Of a DNA stretch of 64,000 bases, positions 20,372-29,456 are shown piece after piece. The notes beneath the pieces were generated by a model. It had not been told where the DNA came from, did not search any database, and was given only the letters and a program-made list of their open reading frames with translations. A program made the position numbers and the translations under genes. Source of the DNA: Zymomonas mobilis (GTDB lineage: Bacteria; Pseudomonadota; Alphaproteobacteria; Sphingomonadales; Sphingomonadaceae); NCBI RefSeq assembly GCF_006715975.1, contig NZ_VFOF01000001.1, forward strand, positions 320,001 through 384,000, read 5' to 3'. Numbering within the stretch: position 1 is the stretch's first letter; each line of letters begins with the position of its first letter.

Positions 20372-21121
20372 ATGTCCAAGACGGCTCTGATCACAGGAGC
20401 GACCGCCGGTTTCGGCGCGGCGACGGCACGGCTTTTTGTCCAGAATGGCTGGAAAGTAGTTGCAACCGGACGCAGAAGTGACCGTTTGCAAAAATTGGTT
20501 GATGAACTTGGCGCCGATAACGTCTTTCCTGCGGTTTTTGATATCAGAGATGAATCGGCCATGAAGGCCGCCTTGGCGGCTCTTCCACCGGCATTTTCGG
20601 AAATTGACCTGTTGATCAATAATGCAGGTCTTGCTTTAGGCACAAAAGCGGCACCAGATATCCAGCTTGATGATTGGCGGACGATGATCGACACGAATGT
20701 GACGGCATTGGCGGTTATTACCCAGCATTTATTGCCTAAGCTGATCGAACGCCGTGGTATGATTATCAATCTGTCTTCAGTGGCTTCACACTGGCCTTAT
20801 CCCGGTGGAAATTGTTATGGTGGGACGAAAGCCTTTGTTCGGCAGTTTTCATATGGTTTGCGGTGTGATTTGCATGGAACCGGTGTTCGCGTAACCTCGA
20901 TTGAGCCCGGTCTTTGTGAAAGTGAATTTACTTTGGTAAGAACCAAAGGCGATCAGAAAGCCTATGATGATGCCTATAAGGGCGCAAAGGCGCTGCAACC
21001 GGAAGATATTGCGGATACGCTTTTGTGGGTCGCCAGTCAGCCAACCCATGTTAATATCAATTCTCTTGAGCTAATGCCGGTTAGTCAGACGTGGAATCCA
21101 TTCCGAATTTATCGTGATTAA
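20372..21121 (+). CDS. Short-chain dehydrogenase (YdfG-like)
   Basis: This 249-aa classical SDR has the cofactor motif TGATAGFGAATA at residues 8-19, a basic residue pair after strand 2 (GRRSDR) suggesting NADP(H), the NNAG motif, and the catalytic Ser-Tyr-Lys set in NLSSVASHWPYP and YGGTK. It is closest in pattern to E. coli YdfG, which acts on 3-hydroxy acids, serine and malonic semialdehyde; that substrate range is inferred from the family. A good ribosome-binding site (AGAAGGGA) precedes the start. polA begins 15 nt after its stop. Confidence 0.88.
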   Translation: MSKTALITGATAGFGAATARLFVQNGWKVVATGRRSDRLQKLVDELGADNVFPAVFDIRDESAMKAALAALPPAFSEIDLLINNAGLALGTKAAPDIQLDDWRTMIDTNVTALAVITQHLLPKLIERRGMIINLSSVASHWPYPGGNCYGGTKAFVRQFSYGLRCDLHGTGVRVTSIEPGLCESEFTLVRTKGDQKAYDDAYKGAKALQPEDIADTLLWVASQPTHVNINSLELMPVSQTWNPFRIYRD

Positions 21122-21136
21122 TTATTAAGGTCTTTT

Positions 21137-23905
21137 GTGACAGAATATTCTGATAAGCCCCATCTTATTCTGATTGATGGATCGGGTTATATTTTTCGTG
21201 CCTATCATCGCTTGCCGCCTTTAACCAACAAAGCCGGATTGCCTGCTGGTGCCGTATATGGCTTTACCACGATGTTGTGGAAGCTGGTTGAAAATGTCCG
21301 GAAGCAGGATGGCCCGACCCATTTTGCTGTTATTTTTGATTCAAGCCGGAAAAGTTTTCGGCAGGCATTATATCCGGCTTATAAAGCGCATCGCCCGCCG
21401 CCGCCCGAAGATTTGGTGCCACAATTTCCTCTTATCAGAGAGGCTACGCGCGCGTTTTCTGTGCCTTCTATCGAGCAAGAAGGTTTGGAAGCGGATGATA
21501 TTATTGCCTGTTATTCAAAATCGGCTTTGGCGCAGGGTTTTCAGGTAACCGTTTATTCGTCTGACAAAGATTTGATGCAATTAATCCAGCCCGGATTAAA
21601 GCTTTTTGATCCGGTTAATAATTGTCTGATTGGGTCGGAAGAAGTTGTTAAAAAGTTTGGGGTCGAGCCTGATCAACTAGGCGATTTACTCGCGTTGATG
21701 GGGGATACATCCGATAACGTGCCGGGTATCCCCGGTGTGGGCCCAAAAACTGCCAGCCGTTTAATTAATGAATATGGTAGTCTGGGAGATATTTTGGACG
21801 CTGCGGCTGAAATCAAACAGCCGAAATTGCGGCAGAATTTGATCGACCATAAAGAAACCGCGCTGTTATCCCGTAAGCTTGTTGCCTTGGCGGATGATCG
21901 TCCTTTACCGGAACCGCTTGATAATCTGGTTATCAAAGGCGTCGATATGACACCTTTGCAGGATTTTTTAAGCGAGCAGGGATTCTCTTCTTTATTGGCG
22001 CGTGCGGGTGGTGGTCAAACATTGCCTGTAGCAGACGGAAGTAAAGAGATGGCCGCCGCTTCCGATCAGGTTTTCGATGCCGATGCCGATGCCTATGAAA
22101 CCGTGATTGATGGTAAGGCTTTAGATCGTTGGATCGCGGATATTTATAAAACAGGCTTTGTCGCCGTTGATACTGAGACCGATAATCTGGATGCGACACA
22201 GGCGACATTGGTTGGTGTCAGCCTGTCTACGAAAGCGGGTAAAGCCTGTTATATTCCTTGCGGACATGGTGGGCATGACCTTTTGGATCAGGCGCCTGAA
22301 CAAATGGCGTTATCTGTTCTGATTGAAAAGTTGAAGCCGGTTTTAGAAGACCCGTCTATTCTCAAAATTGGGCAGAATATCAAATATGATATGATTGTTC
22401 TGTCGCGATATGGGATTTCTATCGCGCCTTTCGATGATACCATGCTTTTAAGCTATGACCTTGATGCAGGTCGGCATGGTCATGGGATGGACGAATTAAG
22501 TGTTCTATATTTTGATCATCAGCCAATCAGCTTCAAATCGGTATGCGGAACCGGCAAATCCGCCATTACTTTTAATCATGTGCCCATTCCAGAGGCGACG
22601 CGTTACGCGGCCGAAGATGCCGATATCACTTTGCGGTTATGGCAGTTATTAAAGCCGCGTTTATCAACTGATCATGTTACCCGCGTTTACGAGAATGTTG
22701 ATCGACCATTGGCGCCTGTGATTGCCCGTATGGAACAACGTGGGATTACGGTTGATAGCGTCGCATTACGCCGTCTGTCATCGCGTTTTGCCAATGATAT
22801 TGGACGTCTTGAAGAAGAAATTTATGCGCTGGCAAATACCCGTTTTCTGATTTCCAGTCCCAAGCAATTGGGCGAAGTGTTGTTCGGTTCGATGGGGCTG
22901 AAAGGCGGGAAAAAGAGCAAAACTGGGCAATGGTCGACTAATGTCACCGAGCTTGAGCGCTTATCCGCCGATGGCGAGAAGATCGCGGTTAAGATTTTAG
23001 AGTGGCGGCAGCTTTCCAAATTGAAGAGCACCTATAGTGATGCTTTGATTGGAAAGATTAACCCTGAAACGGGACGTGTCCACACAAGCTTTAGCTTAAC
23101 AGGGGCACAGACCGGCCGTTTATCTTCTACCGATCCTAATTTGCAGAATATTCCTATCCGCACCGAAATCGGTCGTGAAATCAGAAATGCCTTTATCGCG
23201 GAATCCGGTCATCTGTTGTTATCTGCGGATTATTCACAGATTGAGTTACGGTTGGCAGCTCATGTGGCCAATGAAACGGCTTTGTTGCAGGCTTTTAAAG
23301 ATAACGAAGATATTCATTCTTTGACGGCCAAGCAGCTATTCGGTCATGTCGATCGTGACAGTCGGGCAAGGGCAAAAACGATCAATTTTGCTATTTTATA
23401 TGGCATTTCGGCATGGGGATTAGCTGCCAGACTGGAAATAGATCGTTTTTCAGCACAGGAAATCATTGATCGTTACTTTGAACGTTTTCCTGCTATTCGC
23501 CAATATATCGACCAGACGTTAGATTTTGTGCGTTTGCATGGCTATGTTGAAACGCCCTTTGGACGAAAAACGCATTTGCCTGCGATAAAAAACCGTAAGG
23601 TTACCGAAAGACAAGCGGCAGAGCGGCAGGCTATCAATGCGCCTATCCAAGGTATGTCGGCTGATATTATCAAGCGGGCGATGGTTAGAATGGAACCTGC
23701 CTTGGCGGAAGCTGGGCTTTCTTCTGTAAAAATGCTGTTACAGGTTCACGATGAATTAATTTTTGAAGGCCCTGAACAGGATATCGAAAAAGCTAAACCC
23801 GTTATTCGTCAGGTAATGATGAATGCCGCTTCTCCAATCATTGAATTATCGGTTGATCTGGAAGTCGAGATAGGCACGGGGACAAGTTGGGGTGCCGCAC
23901 ATTGA
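21137..23905 (+). CDS. polA: DNA polymerase I
   Basis: This 922-aa protein starts at GTG 21137, preceded by AAGG. It has three parts: a 5' nuclease domain (about residues 1-290, with EADDIIACY and GDTSDNVPGIPGVGPKTA), a 3'-5' proofreading exonuclease (about 320-510) in which the metal ligands are retained (VDTETD, KIGQNIKYD, YAAEDADIT), and the polymerase domain (about 530-922, with DYSQIELRLAAH and VHDELIFE). It repairs DNA and processes Okazaki fragments. Its stop overlaps a TTG start of the next gene. Confidence 0.97.
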   Translation: MTEYSDKPHLILIDGSGYIFRAYHRLPPLTNKAGLPAGAVYGFTTMLWKLVENVRKQDGPTHFAVIFDSSRKSFRQALYPAYKAHRPPPPEDLVPQFPLIREATRAFSVPSIEQEGLEADDIIACYSKSALAQGFQVTVYSSDKDLMQLIQPGLKLFDPVNNCLIGSEEVVKKFGVEPDQLGDLLALMGDTSDNVPGIPGVGPKTASRLINEYGSLGDILDAAAEIKQPKLRQNLIDHKETALLSRKLVALADDRPLPEPLDNLVIKGVDMTPLQDFLSEQGFSSLLARAGGGQTLPVADGSKEMAAASDQVFDADADAYETVIDGKALDRWIADIYKTGFVAVDTETDNLDATQATLVGVSLSTKAGKACYIPCGHGGHDLLDQAPEQMALSVLIEKLKPVLEDPSILKIGQNIKYDMIVLSRYGISIAPFDDTMLLSYDLDAGRHGHGMDELSVLYFDHQPISFKSVCGTGKSAITFNHVPIPEATRYAAEDADITLRLWQLLKPRLSTDHVTRVYENVDRPLAPVIARMEQRGITVDSVALRRLSSRFANDIGRLEEEIYALANTRFLISSPKQLGEVLFGSMGLKGGKKSKTGQWSTNVTELERLSADGEKIAVKILEWRQLSKLKSTYSDALIGKINPETGRVHTSFSLTGAQTGRLSSTDPNLQNIPIRTEIGREIRNAFIAESGHLLLSADYSQIELRLAAHVANETALLQAFKDNEDIHSLTAKQLFGHVDRDSRARAKTINFAILYGISAWGLAARLEIDRFSAQEIIDRYFERFPAIRQYIDQTLDFVRLHGYVETPFGRKTHLPAIKNRKVTERQAAERQAINAPIQGMSADIIKRAMVRMEPALAEAGLSSVKMLLQVHDELIFEGPEQDIEKAKPVIRQVMMNAASPIIELSVDLEVEIGTGTSWGAAH

Positions 23906-25452
23906 CAACCCTGAATAAAGAGGATGCCGAAGCCAAAGATATTGCTATCTTGGCAAAGGGCGGGCGTACCAATGTTTTCGGATTTTTGTTGCGTTTGGCC
24001 GCTCGGATTCCTTTTCTTTTTATTGCTGGCCGGATTTATGGCGCCGATGCTTTGGGGCAGTTTGCTTATGCGGTTCTGGTAACAGAATTTACCGCTCAGC
24101 TTGCCACATTGGGTTTGACTAGAGGCCTTGCCGAAAAATTATCGCGCACGAAAGAGTCTGAGAATTATATTGTCGGTGATGCGTTACTGCTTTCCTTGAT
24201 AACGGCTTCAATCGGGGCGATCATTTTATCTTTCATGCCGTTTTTGATGTTTCGGGGCGGGGCGATCAGCTTTGCCGACCATTGGTTGTTTCCTTGGGTC
24301 GTCGTGGCTTTGGTTTGGGCGGATATCGCCTTGGCCGCGCTTGCCTTTTATGGTGACATTGCAGCCAGTGTGAAAGCGCAGGCGATTATTGAGCCTTGGG
24401 TGCTGTCGATCGCATCCGTTGTTTTCATCTGGGTTGCGCCGCATGAAGGCTTGTTGCTATCTTATGTCGCGTCAGCAATTGCTGCGCTTGCAGCTTCTCT
24501 TTATCCTTTGTTACGACGTTTTGGTTGGCCGCATGGCTGGAAACCCCATATTCCGACTTTATTTTCGTTAGCTAGACGTAATATTCCTTTGGCTGCCGCC
24601 GATGCGATCGAGTGGAGTTCCAGACGGCTCGATATCGTTTTATTGGGATTGTTTTTTTCTTCTTCGGTTGTGGGCATCTATTATGTCGCGCAGCAAGTTG
24701 CCTCTTTGGTGCAGAAGCTGAAAACAAGTTTCGATCCGATTTTGGGCCCTGTCATTACCCGCAGTTTAGCCGCAGGTGATAAAACGGCGGTTGCGAACCA
24801 AGTGCGGCAGGTGGGCTTTTGGATTATTGCGGCGCAAACCGGCATTACCCTTGCTTTGGGTCTAACCAGTCACGGCGTCATGGGGTTAGTGGGCCCGCGC
24901 TTTGCGGGTGGGGACGGGGCGTTATGTTTCCTGTTGGTAGCTGAAGTCGTGGCAGCAACGGCTGTGATTTCCGAAGCTGCTCTGATTTATATTGCACCCA
25001 AGACCAATATGGCGATTTCGATTGCAATGTTATCGTTGCAGGCGGCGCTTTCCATTCCATTGATATCGGCTTTGCATAAGCATTTGGGGCATAATCCATT
25101 GCCCTCTGATTTGGCGGCGGCGGCAGGTCCTGCGCTGGCACTTGCAATATCGCTGGGTATTGGGTCAATTTTGAAGTCGTGTTTGTTACGCCGTCTTTTG
25201 AAGGCTCCGGTTTCGCCGTGGAAATGGGCATTGTTACCGGCTGTTATTGGCGCGGGTAGTGTTGGAATGTTGGCTCGGCAATTCCCTGAATGGCTTGAAT
25301 TGTCCTTAGGCGTCATCATGATATTGGTGAGCTATTGTTCGATTATCTGGTATTTGGGTTTTTCACCTGAAGATCGGTTGTTATTTAAACGCCAGAAAAT
25401 GCCAGATTTATCGCCCTCTTCAACTGCGGAAGTCGATCAGGAAGAGGCGTGA
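23902..25452 (+). CDS. Polysaccharide/lipid-linked oligosaccharide flippase (MOP family)
   Basis: I place the start at TTG 23902, which overlaps the polA stop (TTGA), giving 516 aa; a further TTG at 23887 lies inside polA. The protein is strongly hydrophobic with about twelve to fourteen membrane segments and the Wzx/RfbX-like pattern (GGRTNVFGFLLRLAARIPFL, IYGADALGQFAYAVLVTEF, DIVLLGLFFSSSVVGIYYVA). Such proteins move lipid-linked sugars across the inner membrane for LPS, capsule or exopolysaccharide. No glycosyltransferase genes lie nearby, so the substrate is unknown. The next gene starts 4 nt after its stop. Confidence 0.8.
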   Translation: MTTLNKEDAEAKDIAILAKGGRTNVFGFLLRLAARIPFLFIAGRIYGADALGQFAYAVLVTEFTAQLATLGLTRGLAEKLSRTKESENYIVGDALLLSLITASIGAIILSFMPFLMFRGGAISFADHWLFPWVVVALVWADIALAALAFYGDIAASVKAQAIIEPWVLSIASVVFIWVAPHEGLLLSYVASAIAALAASLYPLLRRFGWPHGWKPHIPTLFSLARRNIPLAAADAIEWSSRRLDIVLLGLFFSSSVVGIYYVAQQVASLVQKLKTSFDPILGPVITRSLAAGDKTAVANQVRQVGFWIIAAQTGITLALGLTSHGVMGLVGPRFAGGDGALCFLLVAEVVAATAVISEAALIYIAPKTNMAISIAMLSLQAALSIPLISALHKHLGHNPLPSDLAAAAGPALALAISLGIGSILKSCLLRRLLKAPVSPWKWALLPAVIGAGSVGMLARQFPEWLELSLGVIMILVSYCSIIWYLGFSPEDRLLFKRQKMPDLSPSSTAEVDQEEA

Positions 25453-25456
25453 CCGG

Positions 25457-26482
25457 ATGCGTTTTTTTTCTGATCTATTGTCTTTTTATAGACGCCATAG
25501 GCTGCTGATAAATCTGTCTTTGTGTTTGCCGCCTATGGCGTTGCTTTCTTTATCCATTGGATCAACCCATATCGGTATACATGCCTTGATACAGTCGATC
25601 GCCGGTGTTGGTGATCCGACAGCAAGGATGATTCTGGGATTACTGCGCTTGCCCCGTCTATGCGTCGGATTAGGGGTAGGCGCGATTTTAGGCATGGCTG
25701 GCGCTGTTAATCAGGGGTATCTGCGTAATCCATTGGCCGATCCATCTTTATTAGGTACCTCGAATGCGGCTGCTTTGGGGGCGGTTTTAGCCTTTTATTT
25801 TGGATTTTCTGCCCGATTTGTTTTTTGCTTACCCCTTTTTGCCTTTATCGGTGCTTTGGCTGGATTGCTGCCTTTGTTATGGTTTGTCCGTCGCCATAAT
25901 GACCCGCAAAGCCTTATTTTAGGAGGGGTCGCTATTGCAGCGTTTTCCGGCGCCTGTATTAGCCTCGCCTTGAATTTATCGCCTAATCCTTTTGCCGCCA
26001 TGGAGATCATGACTTGGTTGATGGGGGCTATTACCGACCGAAGCTGGAATCATGTTCTGCTGCTGTCAGTGCCATTCTGCCTGTCTCTATTTCTATTCAG
26101 AAAAACAGCTTCTGCGCTTGATGCTTTAATTTTGGGGGATGATGTCGCCGCTAGTCTTGGTTTTGACCTTGTTCGCTTGCGTTGGTTGATTATGGCGGCT
26201 TTGTCTATTGGAGTTGGTGGTGCGGTTGCTGTGAGCGGATCGATCGGTTTTGTTGGGTTGATTGTGCCTCATATTCTTCGTCCTTTTACGCGACAGCTTC
26301 CGTCTGAATTATTATGGCCTTCGGCTGTCGGGGGCGCTTTGCTAGTAACTTTTGCTGATATTTTTGTTCGCCTGTTACCCACCGAAAATGAATTACAATT
26401 GGGCGTTGTAACAGCTTTTATTGGGGTACCTATTTTTTTTCGGCAGGCGATTAAAGGCGTGGAGGCGATGAAAAGTTTATGA
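25457..26482 (+). CDS. FecCD-family ABC transporter permease
   Basis: This 341-aa inner-membrane protein of the BtuC/FecCD family has about ten membrane helices and the family landmarks LRLPRLCVGLGVGAILGMAGAVNQGYLRNPLADPSLLG near the N-terminus (shown here as separate motifs RLPR and NPLADPSLLG) and GSIGFVGLIVPHILR near residue 265. The family imports iron-siderophores, haem or vitamin B12. It overlaps the ATPase gene by 4 nt (ATGA). No periplasmic binding protein or TonB receptor gene is visible here, so the substrate is open. Confidence 0.9.
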   Translation: MRFFSDLLSFYRRHRLLINLSLCLPPMALLSLSIGSTHIGIHALIQSIAGVGDPTARMILGLLRLPRLCVGLGVGAILGMAGAVNQGYLRNPLADPSLLGTSNAAALGAVLAFYFGFSARFVFCLPLFAFIGALAGLLPLLWFVRRHNDPQSLILGGVAIAAFSGACISLALNLSPNPFAAMEIMTWLMGAITDRSWNHVLLLSVPFCLSLFLFRKTASALDALILGDDVAASLGFDLVRLRWLIMAALSIGVGGAVAVSGSIGFVGLIVPHILRPFTRQLPSELLWPSAVGGALLVTFADIFVRLLPTENELQLGVVTAFIGVPIFFRQAIKGVEAMKSL

Positions 26483-27264
26483 CCCGCCTGGTTGCCGAGA
26501 ATATAGAATTAAAAACAGGTAGCCATCCGGCGGCTATCACCGTCTGTGGCGATTGCAGTTTTAAAAATGGTTTTTTGACAGGATTAATTGGTGCCAATGG
26601 TGCCGGAAAAACAACTTTTTTAAAAGCGTTAGCCGGATTGAAAGCTCCAGATAGAGGGCAAATTATCTTGGGTGATCGTAGCCTTTCTGATTTTTCTCCG
26701 CAGCAAAAAGCCGCTTCAATCGCTTATTTGCCGCAAAATCGTCGGATTCAATGGCCCGTGAAGGCACGGGATTTGATATCCCTTGGCCGTTTAACCTATG
26801 GTCGATCTTTGAGCCGATTAGATCAGCAAGATAGAATAGCCATAAATCACGCCATTGAAGTAACCGAGGTCAGCGATTTATTAGATCGGTCTATGGCTTC
26901 TCTTTCTGGTGGCGAACGAGCGCGTATTTTATTGGCGCGCGCTTTGGCTGTGGATGCGTCGGTTTTGTTAGCCGATGAGCCTTTGGCTGCCCTTGATCCG
27001 GGCTATGCCATGCAAATTATGGATGTGTTGTTGCAGGAAGCGGGAAGGGGGCGGATTGTGATCGTTGCCTTGCATGACCTGACCTTGGCAGCACGTTATT
27101 GTGACCAACTGGTTCTATGGAATCAGGGTAGAATTGTTGCGGAAGGAACGCCTGAAGACGTTTTGACTGAAGAGGCCTTGGCAGGGTGCTACCGGATAAA
27201 AGCGATCAAACAAAATTATGAGGGGCATTTACTGATAACGCCCTATGCGCGGGCTGATTTTTAA
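26479..27264 (+). CDS. FecE/FhuC-type ABC transporter ATPase
   Basis: This 261-aa ATPase powers the adjacent FecCD-type permease. Walker A is GANGAGKTT (about residues 37-45), the signature is LSGGERARILLARAL, Walker B is VLLADEPLAALDP, and the switch His is in IVALHDLTLAARYCD. Its start overlaps the permease stop. The polA-flippase-permease-ATPase run appears to be one transcription unit because the spacing is +15, -4, +4 and -4 nt from the SDR gene onwards. Confidence 0.92.
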   Translation: MTRLVAENIELKTGSHPAAITVCGDCSFKNGFLTGLIGANGAGKTTFLKALAGLKAPDRGQIILGDRSLSDFSPQQKAASIAYLPQNRRIQWPVKARDLISLGRLTYGRSLSRLDQQDRIAINHAIEVTEVSDLLDRSMASLSGGERARILLARALAVDASVLLADEPLAALDPGYAMQIMDVLLQEAGRGRIVIVALHDLTLAARYCDQLVLWNQGRIVAEGTPEDVLTEEALAGCYRIKAIKQNYEGHLLITPYARADF

Positions 27265-27455
27265 AATTTATTTTATACTTTACTTTAATTATACAAATTA
27301 TCTGTAATCACAGCTTGTTTAATGTGGAAAAAATGTCCACTCTCATAATCAAGGTGATTGATCCTTTGTGTCAGTTGCCGGCCTTTGATTATCTTAATTG
27401 GGGTGAAGATAGCAAAAGATTGCCGTTATAATTCTTTCCGGTATTCATCGGAGAG

Positions 27456-28037
27456 ATGGACGCTTCAGCACCAACGGGAGGACGTGTAATGAATTCCCCG
27501 AAAAAACCAGCTAATGGTGCCATGGCTCTGGTGGAAATGAAAGAGTTTGCTACCTTTCCGGCAGCTACTCAACGCTATATTCGTCGTTCATTGGATATTG
27601 GCCTGAAACGCCATGACGTTTTAGAACGGTGGTCGCGCGATGTTATCGAAGCCGCCAGTATCCGTGCGCAGATGCAGGTGTACCATTATTTGGATACAGT
27701 CCGTCATCATTTGCCGGATGATAATGGTTTAGAATCCCTTCAACTCTTTATGACGCCGCTGATCATCATGTCGGCTTTCGATTTGGGGCAGGATCGTCTG
27801 ACCGGATTTTCGGCCTATCGTTTTCTTTATGAACGACTGTTAGGAGCTGCAGTTCGTCCGTGGTTGCCATCAGCTTTTTGTGCTTCGGCAGCTCTTCCGC
27901 ATCTTCATCCAGAAAAACGTCGGGCGCTTTTACAATCCATCAGTGAAGCCGCTGTGACGGCACCCGGATGGTCGAATCGCCAGCCTTGTTTCATCCCTGA
28001 ATGGGTTGAAAAGGTGCAACAGCATTTGCCGAATTAA
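27456..28037 (+). CDS. Conserved-looking hypothetical protein (193 aa)
   Basis: I do not recognise this protein. It is soluble and mostly helical by composition, with no signal peptide or membrane helix, and rich in Arg, His and Leu. Notable stretches are TQRYIRRSLDIGLKRHDVLE, DVIEAASIRAQMQVYHYLD and GFSAYRFLYERLLG. It may start at ATG 27456 or at ATG 27489 (after GGGAGGACGTGTA, a better ribosome-binding site), which would give 182 aa. It is a single gene with its own strong terminator, and its codon use matches its neighbours, so it is very likely real. Confidence 0.7.
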   Translation: MDASAPTGGRVMNSPKKPANGAMALVEMKEFATFPAATQRYIRRSLDIGLKRHDVLERWSRDVIEAASIRAQMQVYHYLDTVRHHLPDDNGLESLQLFMTPLIIMSAFDLGQDRLTGFSAYRFLYERLLGAAVRPWLPSAFCASAALPHLHPEKRRALLQSISEAAVTAPGWSNRQPCFIPEWVEKVQQHLPN

Positions 28038-28060
28038 TAAAGCGATAATTTGATTTTGGT

Positions 28061-28095
28061 AAAGCCGCCGGTTTTTATAATCGGCGGCTTTTTTT
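28061..28095 (+). terminator. Rho-independent terminator
   Basis: The perfect stem GCCGCCG / CGGCGGC with an 11-nt loop is followed by seven T residues, 24 nt after the stop of the 193-aa hypothetical gene. Confidence 0.92.
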
Positions 28096-28117
28096 GTCGA
28101 AGTAAACGAATGCTGGG

Positions 28118-28165
28118 CGGGGACATCCTTCTGATTTTGAAAGCAGAAGGATATCTGCCATCCCC
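28118..28165. repeat. Extended inverted repeat beyond rlmB
   Basis: ATCCTTCTG (28125-28133) and its exact complement CAGAAGGAT (28144-28152) are flanked by an outer GGGGA/TCCCC pair. There is no T run, so it is not a standard terminator. It lies about 25 nt beyond the rlmB stop on the minus strand. Confidence 0.65.
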
Positions 28166-28175
28166 AAAATGCGTT

Positions 28176-28928
28176 TTAATTTTGGCTATTTAATTTTTCG
28201 ACCGCGGCATAAAGCGCTACGGCAGCAGCGTTCGAGACGTTCAAGCTTTCAATTTTTGAGCTGATAGGCAGTTTTGCCAGTTCGTCACAATGCGCTTCGG
28301 TATTCTGGCGCAAGCCTTCGCCTTCTGCACCCAATACCAGAGCGGTTTTGCCGCTGCCCAATGTCTGGGACAACGTTGCTTCGGAATGACCCGTCAGGCC
28401 GATGCGCCAGTAGCCGGCTTCTGCAATCTCATCTAAGGCACGGGCAAGGTTGGTCACTCTGATCCAAGGAACGATTTCCAAAGCGCCGCTAGCTGCGCGT
28501 GCCAAAGCACCGGATTCGGGTGGTGAGTGGCGGTCTTGTGTAATAATGCCCAGTGCATCAAAGGCGGCGGCTGACCGAAGAATTGCCCCGACATTATGCG
28601 GATCAGTTACCTGATCAAGAACAAGAAGAGGGCGTTTGTCGGTATCCGGTAAATCCAAAAGATCGGCGAGCCAGATATCGGGTAATGGATCGACTTCGAT
28701 GACAATGCCCTGATGCGGAGCATCATTGGGAACGAAACGACCCAGATCCGCGACATCGGAAATGGTAACCGGAACCGATTTATCAATTTGATAAGGTGCC
28801 AGAGCTTCTCTGGTCGCCCATATCCGACGGATATGGCGTTCCGGATTGTTTAATGCGGCTTCCACCGCATGGCGTCCCCAGAAGCGTGGATGGGAAGGTG
28901 AAGATGCCTTGTTCCGGTTTCGAGCCAT
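28176..28928 (-). CDS. rlmB: 23S rRNA 2'-O-methyltransferase, TrmH/RlmB family
   Basis: This 250-aa SPOUT-fold methyltransferase probably modifies G2251 of 23S rRNA. The N-terminal substrate domain begins WGRHAVEAALNNPERHIRRI, and the three SPOUT motifs are seen: LDQVTDPHNVGAILRSAAAF (motif 1), ALVLGAEGEGLR (motif 2) and IESLNVSNAAAVALY (motif 3). Length and motif order match the family. It is divergent from tRNA-Tyr. Confidence 0.93.
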   Translation of the reverse strand: MARNRNKASSPSHPRFWGRHAVEAALNNPERHIRRIWATREALAPYQIDKSVPVTISDVADLGRFVPNDAPHQGIVIEVDPLPDIWLADLLDLPDTDKRPLLVLDQVTDPHNVGAILRSAAAFDALGIITQDRHSPPESGALARAASGALEIVPWIRVTNLARALDEIAEAGYWRIGLTGHSEATLSQTLGSGKTALVLGAEGEGLRQNTEAHCDELAKLPISSKIESLNVSNAAAVALYAAVEKLNSQN

Positions 28929-29120
28929 ATAAAAAAATTCCTTGGTTGATTGGTCGGTTATGCGGGACTGTATAAATATTTTTCAGAAAAAAATGCAGAG
29001 GTTATCCTGCTTTAAGAAGCCATGTCGTTTTATTTTACCCAATTTGAAATAGGTAATTGCGATTTTGGGCGCTTTTTTGAGGATAAAGGAATAAAAAATA
29101 ATTATTTTTTAAATATCCGG

Positions 29121-29150
29121 TTGACAGATTAGCTCATTTTCGTCATTGAA
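29121..29150 (+). promoter_or_regulatory. Probable tRNA-Tyr promoter
   Basis: A perfect TTGACA (29121-29126) is followed after 18 nt by ATTGAA (29145-29150), placing the start of transcription about 20 nt before the mature tRNA. The -35 box is strong, the -10 box weak. The remainder of the 28929-29175 gap is AT-rich and holds nothing else that I can name. Confidence 0.5.
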
Positions 29151-29175
29151 ACCCCTCAAATAAATTGCCTCCTAT

Positions 29176-29262
29176 GGACAGGTGGCCGAGTGGTTAAAGG
29201 CAGCAGACTGTAAATCTGCCGGGCTTCGCCCTACAATGGTTCGAATCCATTCCTGTCCACCA
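29176..29262 (+). tRNA. tRNA-Tyr (GTA)
   Basis: The acceptor stem GGACAGG pairs with CCTGTCC, followed by discriminator A and an encoded CCA. The anticodon stem GCAGA/TCTGC encloses the 7-nt loop CTGTAAA, with anticodon GTA at 29210-29212. A long variable arm (GGGCTTCGCCC-type) and the T arm with TTCGAATCC confirm a class II tRNA, as expected for bacterial tyrosine tRNA. Confidence 0.97.
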
Positions 29263-29303
29263 TCTTCCGATGATGTTAGGGCGTAATTGTTGAATGAAAA
29301 TGC

Positions 29304-29336
29304 AGGACAGTCTGATAAAGATTGGCCTGTTTTTTT
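29304..29336 (+). terminator. Rho-independent terminator after tRNA-Tyr
   Basis: AGGACAGTCT and AGATTGGCCT form a 10-bp stem with one mismatch and one wobble pair around a 5-nt loop, followed by GT and seven T residues. It begins 42 nt after the tRNA. Confidence 0.75.
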
Positions 29337-29397
29337 ATGCCTTTTTCCCTTTCCTGTTTTTCGACCGCTTTTTAATGCCTATTAGCCGCGCTGATAT

Positions 29398-29431
29398 AAA
29401 AAAATCCCGCCCTTTCAGAAAAAAGGCGGGA
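29398..29431 (-). terminator. Rho-independent terminator after the Do-type protease gene
   Basis: On the minus strand the perfect stem TCCCGCC / GGCGGGA with a 13-nt loop is followed by seven T residues, 26 nt beyond the protease stop. Confidence 0.9.
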
Positions 29432-29456
29432 CTTTGTTAGCGTTTATGTCAGTTTA

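Noticed and set aside
24000-27264. Idea of a capsule or siderophore island around the flippase and ABC transporter.
   Set aside because: No glycosyltransferase, siderophore synthesis, receptor or binding-protein genes are present.
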